22,005 bases of DNA, taken from a virus. Numbering within the stretch: position 1 is the first letter of the stretch; the number at the start of each line of letters is the position of its first letter. Where the stretch lies: the IMG/VR virus record IMGVR_UViG_3300029787_000376, positions 1 to 22,005 of that record; one strand, 5' to 3'. The position numbers and the translations under genes were made by a program. The notes beneath the pieces were generated by a model, which worked only from the letters and a program-made list of their open reading frames with translations, was not told where the DNA came from and searched no databases. Of the stretch, positions 1 to 6,534 are shown one piece after another.

Positions 1-233
1 TATGGCTTACCTCCATGGGTATATGCACTATGGCTTTTAACCTCAATGGTTTTAACTTTAACCAATCAGTAGTTGATTCTAGTGGCAATGTAATTCCTAC
101 TTGGGCTGACGTTCTTAACAGACAAAGTTTAGGTATGGAAGTAATGCACGAAAGAAATGCACACAATTTTCCACTTGACTTAGCTTCAACTGAGTCAACA
201 GAAGTAGCACTTACAGCTCCACAAATTGGTTGA
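1..233 (+). CDS. psbA: Photosystem II D1 protein, C-terminal end (5' truncated by window)
   Basis: This is the last ~77 codons of D1, the reaction-centre core protein of photosystem II in the thylakoid membrane. The reading frame is open from base 3, so the gene begins upstream of the window; the internal ATG at 15 is not a start. The end of the last membrane helix ([20 protein letters not shown]) leads into the conserved tail [17 protein letters not shown]. That tail carries the residues equivalent to His332, Glu333, His337, Asp342 and the terminal carboxylate of Ala344, which bind the Mn4Ca oxygen-evolving cluster. A 15-residue extension ending ALTAPQIG follows DLA and would be removed by the host CtpA protease. 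No disrupting change is visible in this part. Its position just before the T7-type capsid gene is typical of cyanopodoviruses, where psbA is an auxiliary metabolic gene that sustains light harvesting and energy supply during infection. Confidence 0.96.
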   Translation, partial: WLTSMGICTMAFNLNGFNFNQSVVDSSGNVIPTWADVLNRQSLGMEVMHERNAHNFPLDLASTESTEVALTAPQIG

Positions 234-282
234 AAAATTTTTGTTTATATTTAACCCTAATCACTAACTTATTTATATGCTC

Positions 283-297
283 TGGCGTTATTCGCCA
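283..297 (+). other. Hairpin shortly after psbA
   Basis: TGGCG (283-287) pairs with CGCCA (293-297) around a TTATT loop, about 50 bases after the psbA stop. No U-run follows, so it is not a convincing intrinsic terminator. It could protect or define the 3' end of the psbA transcript, or affect initiation of the small ORF whose ATG lies 10 bases further on. The base pairing is directly visible; any function is inference. Confidence 0.3.
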
Positions 298-307
298 TTG
301 GAATAGT

Positions 308-427
308 ATGAAAACAAAAGACCCAGAAATTCTAAAACTTCAGAAACAAGTAGATAAAATACTTGAGGAGTATAGACAAGAAGAGATTCCTAAATATAAG
401 GAACCAGAGGGAGAACCCTCTTACTAA
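308..427 (+). CDS. Small hypothetical protein downstream of psbA
   Basis: This is a 39-residue, highly charged and probably helical protein (EILKLQKQVDKILEEYRQEE) with a Pro/Glu-rich tail; I do not recognise the family. I chose the ATG at 308, which has a weak GGA six bases upstream. The frame stays open back to a TTG at 230 that overlaps the psbA stop as TTGA. Starting there would give 65 residues with a hydrophobic N-terminal segment (FCLYLTLITNLFICSG), that is, a small membrane or exported protein translationally coupled to psbA. The choice between the two starts cannot be settled from sequence alone. Many cyanophages place hli (high-light-inducible) genes next to psbA, but this ORF lacks the hli chlorophyll-binding motif. 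Confidence 0.5.
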   Translation: MKTKDPEILKLQKQVDKILEEYRQEEIPKYKEPEGEPSY

Positions 428-433
428 CGCTAC

Positions 434-495
434 GTCCGTTCATCCCTTACGGGACGCATGAGAACTAAGCATGGAACGGGGCTTAGTATATGGAG
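434..495 (+). promoter_or_regulatory. Glutamine-II riboswitch (Downstream-peptide RNA motif)
   Basis: P1 is a perfect 6-bp helix, CCGTTC (436-441) with GAACGG (474-479). Inside it, TCCC (443-446) pairs with GGGA (451-454) around a TTAC loop, followed by the ACGCA and GAG bases characteristic of the Downstream-peptide class. ACTAAGC (464-470) can form a 7-bp pseudoknot with GCTTAGT (481-487), just beyond P1. A Shine-Dalgarno (TGGAG, 491-495) and a very short peptide gene come directly after, which is the defining arrangement of this class. As known for the family, the RNA binds L-glutamine and regulates translation. The pseudoknot's 3' strand lies four bases before the Shine-Dalgarno, so glutamine binding would probably hinder ribosome access here (inference). 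The fold was drawn by eye; no covariance model was run. Confidence 0.85.
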
Positions 496-501
496 ATAAC
501 C

Positions 502-555
502 ATGAAAGTTACTTTCGTATATCGTGGCGTTGCTTACACAAGAATAATCGGTTAA
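502..555 (+). CDS. 17-residue downstream peptide with YRG motif (DUF4278-like)
   Basis: ATG at 502 opens a 17-codon ORF, MKVTFVYRGVAYTRIIG, ending with TAA at 553-555. It is preceded by GGAG at 492-495, 6 bases upstream of the ATG and one of the strongest ribosome-binding sites in the window. The V-T-x-x-YRG-V-x-Y core matches what I recall of peptides found behind Downstream-peptide riboswitches and of the longer cyanobacterial DUF4278 proteins. One DUF4278 member, PirA of Synechocystis, binds the PII nitrogen regulator. At 17 residues this keeps only the conserved core and has no room for an additional domain. Its role here is unknown; a link to host nitrogen control is inference from the riboswitch and the motif. 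The 3' end of the ORF overlaps the three-way-junction fold at 542-586. Confidence 0.8.
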   Translation: MKVTFVYRGVAYTRIIG

Positions 556-586
556 GCGATCTGGGAGGTGCAAGTCCTCCCTATTC
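542..586 (+). ncRNA. Compact three-way-junction RNA element, function unknown
   Basis: Three perfect helices nest in 45 bases. GAATA (542-546) pairs with TATTC (582-586). Inside lie ATCG (547-550) with CGAT (557-560) around GTTAAG, and GGGAGG (563-568) with CCTCCC (576-581) around the 7-base loop TGCAAGT. Only two bases (561-562) are unpaired at the junction. The first loop resembles a tRNA D-loop and the second a tRNA T-loop with one change (TGCAAGT for TTCAAGT), but there is no anticodon arm, so this is not a tRNA. It starts inside the micropeptide gene and overlaps its stop codon. It could be a regulatory element, a processing site or part of a larger RNA. The pairing is directly visible; function is not. 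Confidence 0.45.
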
Positions 587-684
587 AATTTGGCTTTTTG
601 CCCTTACGAGGATACCAATTAGCCGTCTAGACGGTGGGACAGACCACAATATCACTTGAGTCTAAGTAAGACTCGCAACTTTTT
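587..684 (+). other. Structured capsid-gene leader: successive hairpins
   Basis: No supportable ORF lies here. Visible pairings are: AATT-GG (587-593, one bulged T) with CC-AATT in the stretch ending at 620, enclosing a GGC-TTTTT-GCC hairpin; the 12-base palindrome CCGTCTAGACGG (623-634); GTGG (634-637) with CCAC (644-647) around GACAGA; and GAGTCT (658-663) with AGACTC (669-674). The last is followed, after GCAAC, by TTTTT (680-684), so it could act as a weak terminator or attenuator before the capsid gene. The G at 634 cannot be in both neighbouring stems, so those two are alternatives or the palindrome loses a terminal pair. Bases 685-730 are AT-rich, with no clear Shine-Dalgarno or recognisable promoter. 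Confidence 0.35.
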
Positions 685-730
685 ACGTACGTAGACGATT
701 AAATATACCTTTAAATTTTAACCATAAATC

Positions 731-1879
731 ATGGCACAACAAAATACAGGTGCTTCTCAATTAGCCCAGCTAACCCGTCCGGGTGCTCAGAATGGCGGTA
801 CAGATCCTAGAGAACTTTACCTTACCTTATTCGCTGGAGAAATGTTCAAAGGATTCCAGCACGAGACAATCGCTCGTGACATGGTAATGAAAAGAACATT
901 AAAGAATGGGAAGTCACTACAGTTTATCTACACAGGTAGAACAAAAGCCGAGTTCCATACACCCGGCAACAGCATCATGGGTAACTCCGACGGAGCACCT
1001 CCAGTTGCTGAGAAGACAATCACATGTGATGACCTTCTAATCTCAAGTGCATTCGTCTATGAACTGGATGAAACACTTGCTCACTACGAATTACGTGGTG
1101 AAATATCCAAGAAGATTGGATACGCATTAGCAGAGAAGTATGACAGACTCATCTTCAGAGCTATTACTAGAGGAGCTAGAGCTGCTTCTCCAATTACAAA
1201 GGCTGGTTATGCCGAACCCGGTGGAACACAAATTCAAGTCGGTACACATGCTACTAACTTATCTGAAGCTTACGTTGCTAGTAACTTAGTAACAGCTTTC
1301 TATGATGCTGCTGCTGCACTTGATGAGAAAGGTGTTAGTTCACAAGGTAGATGTGCGGTTATTAACCCACGTCAGTACTATGCACTTATAACAGACGTAG
1401 GAAATAACGGACTTATCAACAGAGATGCTCAAGGTACTGGATTACAATCTGGTAACGGAATCATTGAGATTGCAGGTATTAAGATCTACAAGTCAATGAA
1501 CATTCCATTCTTAGGTAACTATGGTGTTGCTTACGGTGGAACAACTGGTAAGACATCTCCACAAAGAATGGGTGATATGATCGCTCAGACTACTGGTGAC
1601 TTTGCAGTTGAAGATGCCTCTGGTGCTTCAACAGGAATCAACAACGACTACGGTACTGACACTGAGTTAGGTGCTAAGTCATGTGGTTTGATTTTCCAGA
1701 AAGAAGCTGCTGGTGTTGTAGAAGCTATTGGACCACAGGTTCAAGTAACTTCAGGCGACGTTTCAGTTGTTTACCAAGGTGATGTAATCCTTGGAAGAAT
1801 GGCAATGGGTGCAGACTACCTAAACCCTGCTGCCGCAGTAGAACTTTATGTTGGATCTTCAGCTCCTTCAGCGTTCTAA
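731..1879 (+). CDS. Major capsid protein (T7 gp10-like)
   Basis: This 382-residue protein has the HK97-type capsid fold of T7-like phages and forms the icosahedral shell. The N-terminus MAQQNTGASQLAQLTRPGAQ, the DPRELYLTLFAGEMFKGFQH segment (about 25-45) and the E-loop region GKSLQFIYTGRTKAEFHTPG (about 60-80) are the familiar cyanopodovirus capsid pattern. It is somewhat longer than T7 gp10A (345 residues), as usual in this group. The ATG at 731 is supported by the conserved N-terminus, although no Shine-Dalgarno is visible upstream. A strong intrinsic terminator follows the stop. T7 makes a minor longer form, gp10B, by -1 frameshifting; I see no clear slippery heptamer near this 3' end. Portal and scaffold genes would be expected upstream of the window. 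Confidence 0.96.
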   Translation: MAQQNTGASQLAQLTRPGAQNGGTDPRELYLTLFAGEMFKGFQHETIARDMVMKRTLKNGKSLQFIYTGRTKAEFHTPGNSIMGNSDGAPPVAEKTITCDDLLISSAFVYELDETLAHYELRGEISKKIGYALAEKYDRLIFRAITRGARAASPITKAGYAEPGGTQIQVGTHATNLSEAYVASNLVTAFYDAAAALDEKGVSSQGRCAVINPRQYYALITDVGNNGLINRDAQGTGLQSGNGIIEIAGIKIYKSMNIPFLGNYGVAYGGTTGKTSPQRMGDMIAQTTGDFAVEDASGASTGINNDYGTDTELGAKSCGLIFQKEAAGVVEAIGPQVQVTSGDVSVVYQGDVILGRMAMGADYLNPAAAVELYVGSSAPSAF

Positions 1880-1896
1880 ATTTATACATTTTATAC

Positions 1897-1921
1897 GGGA
1901 GCTTCGGCTCCCTTTTTTTTT
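1897..1921 (+). terminator. Intrinsic terminator after the capsid gene
   Basis: GGGAGC (1897-1902) pairs perfectly with GCTCCC (1907-1912) around a TTCG tetraloop, followed by nine consecutive T residues (1913-1921). This is a textbook Rho-independent terminator 17 bases after the capsid stop codon. T7 has its late terminator T-phi at the same genomic place, between genes 10 and 11, where partial read-through lets capsid be made in excess over the tail and core proteins. The same dosage role is inferred here. Confidence 0.93.
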
Positions 1922-1925
1922 ATCT

Positions 1926-2558
1926 ATGACTACTCAAATAGCAACCGATACCGAACTATCCGCAGTTAACTCTATCTTGGGTAGCATTGGTCAATCACCA
2001 ATCACACAACTCCACGATGAAACGTCAGGTGTATTGGTAAACCCTAACCCTGAAATATCATTTATCTATAACATCTTATTAGAAGTATCTAAAGATGTCA
2101 TGCAAGAAGGATGGCATTTTAATACAGAAGAACATGTAACAGTTAGTCCTGATTCTTCTGGTTATATAACTGTTCCTAATAATTACCTACGCTACGACTT
2201 AAATGATGGACAAGCTGATAGGCAAATGGATTTAGTTAAAAGAAATGGAAGACTTTATGACTTAGTTGGACATACAGATAAATTCACAAAGGACCTTGTA
2301 TTAGATATTGTTTACATTTATCCATTTACAGATATACCGTCCGTCTTTCAAAGATATATTATCGCCCGTGCTTCTACCAGAGCAGCAGCTCAGTTAGTAA
2401 CAAATAGTGAATTAGTAAAACTTCTTCAAGGTCAAGAAGGATTAGCTCGTGCTTCATTAATGGAATATGAATGCAATCAAGGAGATTATTCTTTCTTTGG
2501 TTGGCCGGAAGGAACAAGTTATAGATCTTATCAACCTTACAAAGCATTAATTAGATAA
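1926..2558 (+). CDS. Tail tubular protein A, head-tail adaptor (T7 gp11-like)
   Basis: This 210-residue protein corresponds to T7 gp11 (196 residues), the ring between the portal and the tail nozzle. The N-terminal TELSAVNSILGSIGQSP and the later EGWHFNTEEHVTVSPDSSGYI are the diagnostic family motifs; T7 has closely similar segments at the same places. I chose the ATG at 1926 because translation from there begins exactly where the family begins. The frame is open further upstream, to an ATG at 1848 inside the capsid gene, but that extension is translated terminator sequence. The start lies only four bases after the terminator U-run and has no Shine-Dalgarno. The stop overlaps the gp12 start (TAATG). 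Confidence 0.95.
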   Translation: MTTQIATDTELSAVNSILGSIGQSPITQLHDETSGVLVNPNPEISFIYNILLEVSKDVMQEGWHFNTEEHVTVSPDSSGYITVPNNYLRYDLNDGQADRQMDLVKRNGRLYDLVGHTDKFTKDLVLDIVYIYPFTDIPSVFQRYIIARASTRAAAQLVTNSELVKLLQGQEGLARASLMEYECNQGDYSFFGWPEGTSYRSYQPYKALIR

Positions 2559-5530
2559 TGACAAGTGTTACTCAAACAATACCAACATTAACTGGTGGAA
2601 TATCTCAACAACCAGATCAACTAAAAGTCCCGGGACAAGTTAATGTCGCAAATAATGTATTACCTGACGTAACTCATGGTTTACAAAAACGTCCCGGAGG
2701 TAGGTTTATAAATTCATTAAGTGATGGAATTTTAAATTCTTACGATACAGGTAAGTGGTTTTCATATTACCGGGATGAAACAGAACAGTATGTAGGACAA
2801 ATCATTAGAAGAAAAAATAGTGATGGATCTTCTCATGGAGCTGATGGACAAATAAGAATGTGGCGTTGTAATGCTATGACTATTGATGGTGTAAATTATG
2901 CTGCTGGTAGTGAAGTGACTGTTACTCACGATTCGGGAACACAAAATTATTTAGTACACGCTAATGATGATGAAGTACAAACCCTAACAGTTAATGATTT
3001 TACTTACATAAATAATAGAACTAAAACAGTTACTATGGCTCAAGGTACTGATCTTGAAGCTGTACGACCAGCAGAAGCATTTATTGAATTAAAACAAGTA
3101 GCTTACTCTAAACAGTATTCAGTTAATTTATTTAGTGACGATACTACTCAAGCAACATCTACAGCTACACGAATAGAGGTTCAGCTATATAAGTCCAGTA
3201 ATAATATGTGCCATACTGATGGTTCTTTAAGATCGTACGCACTACGTCACACTGATAGTAGTAGATGTACTGGAACTAATGGAGCTGATAATCAAACAAA
3301 GGATTCCTATTTACCCAATGTAGCAACACGTATTTTTAGTGTAGGTAGTGGTACATCTTTAACTGATGAGGATGTAGAAGGTACGTCAAATACTTATCCT
3401 GTCAGCGTTAACTACAATAATACCTCTGGAAAATCTAATTTATATTTCAGAATAAGAACTACTGGACAATCTATACCAGAAGGTAATAGTTCATCCCCTC
3501 AGTATCACGGAAGATATACAACTACACATGACTTATTATATGGTGGTGAAGGTTGGGTTACTGGAGATCAATTCTTTGTATGGATGAAAGGAGCAGAATA
3601 CAGAGTTACAGTTACAGATCATAGTACTACTCAGGAACAAGCTAATTTAGGTTTAATAAGACCTGATCCTACTTCGTTTGATACCGAAACTACAGTTACT
3701 GCTCCTGCAATTCTTGGTGATATCAGACAGAAAATTATAGATACAGGTAACTTTACTTCAGCTCAAGTTAAGCAAATAGGTAATGGCTTATATGTAACTA
3801 GAGGATCTGACTTTAATATATCTACACCGGTAGGTGAATTACTTAATGTTTTAACTGACTCAGTACAGGATGTATCTGATCTACCTAATGTATGTAAACA
3901 TGGGTACGTAGTAAAAGTAACGAATAGTGAGAATGAAGAAGATGATTACTATGTAAAATTCTTTGGACATAATAATAAAGATGGTGAAGGAGTTTGGGAA
4001 GAATGTCTTAAGCCGGGAGTAGAGAAAAAGTTTACAGCTTCAACTATGCCTGTACAGCTTATAAGAAATGCAAACGGTACCTTTACTGTAAGTACAGTTT
4101 CTTGGGATGAAGCTGGTGTAGGAGATACTGCTGTTGATGGCACTAACCCACAGCCTAGTTTTGTGGGTCAAACCATTAACAAGATGGTGTTTTATAGAAA
4201 TAGATTAGTAATGCTTAGCGATGAGAATGTAATCATGTCTCGTCCGGGATACTTTTTTAATTTCTGGTCTAAGACTGCTATTACTTTTGCAGCTACAGAT
4301 CCAATTGATTTATCTTGTAGTTCTACATACCCAGCTATTGTTTATGACGGCATACAAGTTAATTCTGGTTTAGTTTTATTTACTAAGAATCAACAGTTCA
4401 TGTTGACTACAGATAGTGATGTCTTAAGTCCACAAACAGCTAAAATAAATGCAATAGCTTCATACAATTTTAATAATAAAACTAGCCCTATAAGCTTAGG
4501 TACTACAATAGGTTTTCTTGATAATGCAAATAAGTTTAGTCGTTTCTTTGAAATGGCTAGAGTTTTACGTGAGGGAGAACCTGAAGTTGTAGAACAAAGC
4601 AAAGTTGTAGATAAATTACTTACTAAAAACCTAACATTAATTGCTAACAGCAGAGAAAACTCAGTCATATTTTTTGCTGAGAAAAATGCTAGTAAGATAT
4701 TTGGTTTTAGATATTTTGCAAGTTCAGAGAAGCGTTTACTTCAATCATGGTTTCAATGGGAAATAACAGGATCTATTCAATATATATGTATGTTAGATGA
4801 TGCTTTATATGCCGTAGTTAGAAATAACAGTAAAGATCAATTACTTAAATTTCCAATTAAATTAGACGATAGTGGTTTATTTGCTACTGATACAAAAGGT
4901 ACTACATCTACTGAAGATGATGTTATTTATAAAGTTCATCTCGATAACTCTAAATCCATCACACCTACTGTTACTTACAATACTGCTACAAATATAAGTT
5001 CATTTACCAAACCTACTGGTTTTGAAATAAGTACTAATTTATGTGCATTTGATGCTGACTTTTCAAGTAACTTTGGAAGGTTTGGGTTAGCTACAGTCAA
5101 TGGATCTGACGTAGAACTGGATGGAGATTGGAGAGGAGAAACATTTATCTTAGGATATTTGTTTGATATGACTATTACTTTGCCAACTATATTTGTAGGT
5201 TCAAGAGAAGGAAATAACTTCAGAGCTAATACAAGAGCAAACCTAACCCTACATAGATTAAAACTTAACTTTACAGATCTAGGTTTATATACAACTACCA
5301 TTCAACGATTAGGGAAGGATGATTACACTGAAACCTTTGAGATGACACCAGCTACGCAAATTCTAGCTAATAGAATTGCTGCTGTTGAAGAAGTAGAAAA
5401 GACGATACCTATATATGAACGTAATAAAAACGTAACTATATCAATTGGTTCAAAACATCCTTTACCAGCGTCGATAATATCATTGTCGTGGGAAGGGGAT
5501 TATACAAACAAATTTTATAGAAGTGTCTAA
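2558..5530 (+). CDS. Tail tubular protein B, tail nozzle (T7 gp12-like)
   Basis: This 990-residue protein forms the tail nozzle below the gp11 adaptor. The N-terminal TIPTLTGGISQQPDQLKVPGQV and the following NVLPDVTHGLQKRPGGRFI are hallmark gp12 motifs. A central segment, MVFYRNRLVMLSDENVIMSR (about 545-565) followed by PGYFFNFWS, is also typical of the family. It is longer than T7 gp12 (794 residues), as in cyanopodoviruses generally; the extra length is probably insertions between the nozzle beta-propeller blades. The start codon shares one base with the gp11 stop, suggesting translational coupling, and the stop lies inside the start of the next gene. Confidence 0.95.
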   Translation: MTSVTQTIPTLTGGISQQPDQLKVPGQVNVANNVLPDVTHGLQKRPGGRFINSLSDGILNSYDTGKWFSYYRDETEQYVGQIIRRKNSDGSSHGADGQIRMWRCNAMTIDGVNYAAGSEVTVTHDSGTQNYLVHANDDEVQTLTVNDFTYINNRTKTVTMAQGTDLEAVRPAEAFIELKQVAYSKQYSVNLFSDDTTQATSTATRIEVQLYKSSNNMCHTDGSLRSYALRHTDSSRCTGTNGADNQTKDSYLPNVATRIFSVGSGTSLTDEDVEGTSNTYPVSVNYNNTSGKSNLYFRIRTTGQSIPEGNSSSPQYHGRYTTTHDLLYGGEGWVTGDQFFVWMKGAEYRVTVTDHSTTQEQANLGLIRPDPTSFDTETTVTAPAILGDIRQKIIDTGNFTSAQVKQIGNGLYVTRGSDFNISTPVGELLNVLTDSVQDVSDLPNVCKHGYVVKVTNSENEEDDYYVKFFGHNNKDGEGVWEECLKPGVEKKFTASTMPVQLIRNANGTFTVSTVSWDEAGVGDTAVDGTNPQPSFVGQTINKMVFYRNRLVMLSDENVIMSRPGYFFNFWSKTAITFAATDPIDLSCSSTYPAIVYDGIQVNSGLVLFTKNQQFMLTTDSDVLSPQTAKINAIASYNFNNKTSPISLGTTIGFLDNANKFSRFFEMARVLREGEPEVVEQSKVVDKLLTKNLTLIANSRENSVIFFAEKNASKIFGFRYFASSEKRLLQSWFQWEITGSIQYICMLDDALYAVVRNNSKDQLLKFPIKLDDSGLFATDTKGTTSTEDDVIYKVHLDNSKSITPTVTYNTATNISSFTKPTGFEISTNLCAFDADFSSNFGRFGLATVNGSDVELDGDWRGETFILGYLFDMTITLPTIFVGSREGNNFRANTRANLTLHRLKLNFTDLGLYTTTIQRLGKDDYTETFEMTPATQILANRIAAVEEVEKTIPIYERNKNVTISIGSKHPLPASIISLSWEGDYTNKFYRSV

Positions 5531-5987
5531 ATACATTCACCCAATAACGGAAGAGGCTGCACTAGGTGTAGCTTCTAACCTTTTACCAGATGACTATAGA
5601 GAAGTGGCTGAGGGTCATGGACATGATCCTATGGAAGCAATACCACAATGCTCAAAGATAGGGGACACGATTTATTTCACAGTCCCTAATGGTCAATTAG
5701 CAGGAATAGCAGGAGTACAACCTGATGGCAGAATCTGGATGCTATGTACACCAGCTATCCTGAAATATCCAAAGACGTTTGCTCGAGAAGCAAGACGTTT
5801 TGTAGAAAGTAGAGAAGAGAAGTTGCTGTGGAATATCGTTGATAAACGCAACACAGTTCATATGAAACTTCTGAGATTCCTAGGGTTCAAATTTTTAAGG
5901 GAATTAAAACATGGACCCAACAATTTATCCTTTATAGAGTTTTGCCGTGTGTTTAGGAGCCGGAGCGAGAGCCCGAAACAAAGCTAA
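5523..5987 (+). CDS. Internal virion protein A (T7 gp13-like, GNAT-type fold)
   Basis: This 154-residue protein matches T7 gp13 (138 residues) in position, size and its C-terminal half. The segments IWMLCTPAILKYPKTFAREARRF and LLWNIVDKRNTVHMKLLRFLGFKF are equivalent to the T7 Leu-Trp-Asn/His-Ile-Arg-Phe-Leu acetyltransferase-like core. In T7, gp13 is needed for proper virion assembly but is not clearly a stable core component. The start is GTG at 5523, overlapping the gp12 stop by 8 bases. The gene then overlaps gp14 by 41 bases, so the three are probably translationally coupled. No catalytic activity should be assumed from the GNAT-like fold. Confidence 0.88.
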   Translation: MSKYIHPITEEAALGVASNLLPDDYREVAEGHGHDPMEAIPQCSKIGDTIYFTVPNGQLAGIAGVQPDGRIWMLCTPAILKYPKTFAREARRFVESREEKLLWNIVDKRNTVHMKLLRFLGFKFLRELKHGPNNLSFIEFCRVFRSRSESPKQS

Positions 5988-6531
5988 ATTAAATGCTTAC
6001 AAACGTGCCGATCAGGACAGAGTAGCTGATGCTATGGGTAAGATCTCAACAACTGGAGCTAAACAAGTCAGTTATGAGATTGCCAAAGATGAAGCTGGTA
6101 TTGAGTTATCTAAAGTATTTGCATCAGCAGATCTAGAGATGGCTAAACAATCTGATGAAATCGTACAACGAGATCAAGCCAGATTTGTTAAGTACCTTTC
6201 CGGGAGTGTCGGTGAGAAAATGGCAGCAAGTGGAAACCAAACTGGTAGAAGAGGTGCATCGTTTACCCAATCTATCGAGTTAGGTCAGTACTTAGCTGCA
6301 GGAAGCCAAGATGCTAATAAGTTTCTTAAGAGTAGCTATGCTGTCAAATTGAAAAAAGAAGATGCAAGACAGAAGGCAAAGACTTATCAAGATAAGTTAT
6401 ATGCCAACGTTATGAACGTAGATGTCTTCCAACGCCCACCTGAAAAACCTGTATATGAAAACGTTGCTATGGCAGCACTAACCGAAGGACTCGGTATTGC
6501 TTCGTCAATAGTAGGCTTTTTCCCTAGTTAA
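5947..6531 (+). CDS. Internal virion protein B (T7 gp14-like)
   Basis: This 194-residue protein has the size and position of T7 gp14 (196 residues), the ejection protein that inserts into the outer membrane during genome delivery. It is Ala/Gln/Lys-rich and largely helical, with a hydrophobic C-terminal stretch (NVAMAALTEGLGIASSIVGF). I chose GTG at 5947, which gives an N-terminal Met-Cys as in T7 gp14. Translation cannot begin earlier, because a TAG at 5935-5937 closes the frame. An in-frame ATG just beyond that stop, at 5911, would encode only eight residues. The gene overlaps gp13 by 41 bases, and gp15 follows three bases after its stop. Confidence 0.88.
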   Translation: MCLGAGARARNKAKLNAYKRADQDRVADAMGKISTTGAKQVSYEIAKDEAGIELSKVFASADLEMAKQSDEIVQRDQARFVKYLSGSVGEKMAASGNQTGRRGASFTQSIELGQYLAAGSQDANKFLKSSYAVKLKKEDARQKAKTYQDKLYANVMNVDVFQRPPEKPVYENVAMAALTEGLGIASSIVGFFPS

Positions 6532-6534
6532 AAA

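Noticed and set aside
15-233. A separate 72-residue gene starting at the ATG at 15
   Set aside because: The reading frame continues to the window edge, and the sequence is the C-terminus of D1; this ATG is an internal Met.
547-590. A tRNA gene, or a tRNA-derived attachment site
   Set aside because: There is no anticodon arm or 7-bp acceptor stem, and the T-loop has G in place of the conserved second T. No integrase is in the window. A short match to a host tRNA cannot be excluded without a search.
471-659. Open frame of 62 codons across the leader between psbA and the capsid gene
   Set aside because: It overlaps the riboswitch, the micropeptide and the hairpins in another frame, has no ribosome site and an unnatural composition; the RNA structures explain the conservation-like features better.
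1848-1925. Upstream start for gp11 inside the capsid gene
   Set aside because: The extension is translated terminator sequence and does not resemble the gp11 N-terminus, whereas the ATG at 1926 places the conserved TELSAVN motif correctly.
1783-1929. T7 gp10B-like frameshift product of the capsid gene
   Set aside because: The -1 frame is open from 1783 to a stop at 1927-1929, but no slippery heptamer is visible and the added tail would be translated terminator sequence.
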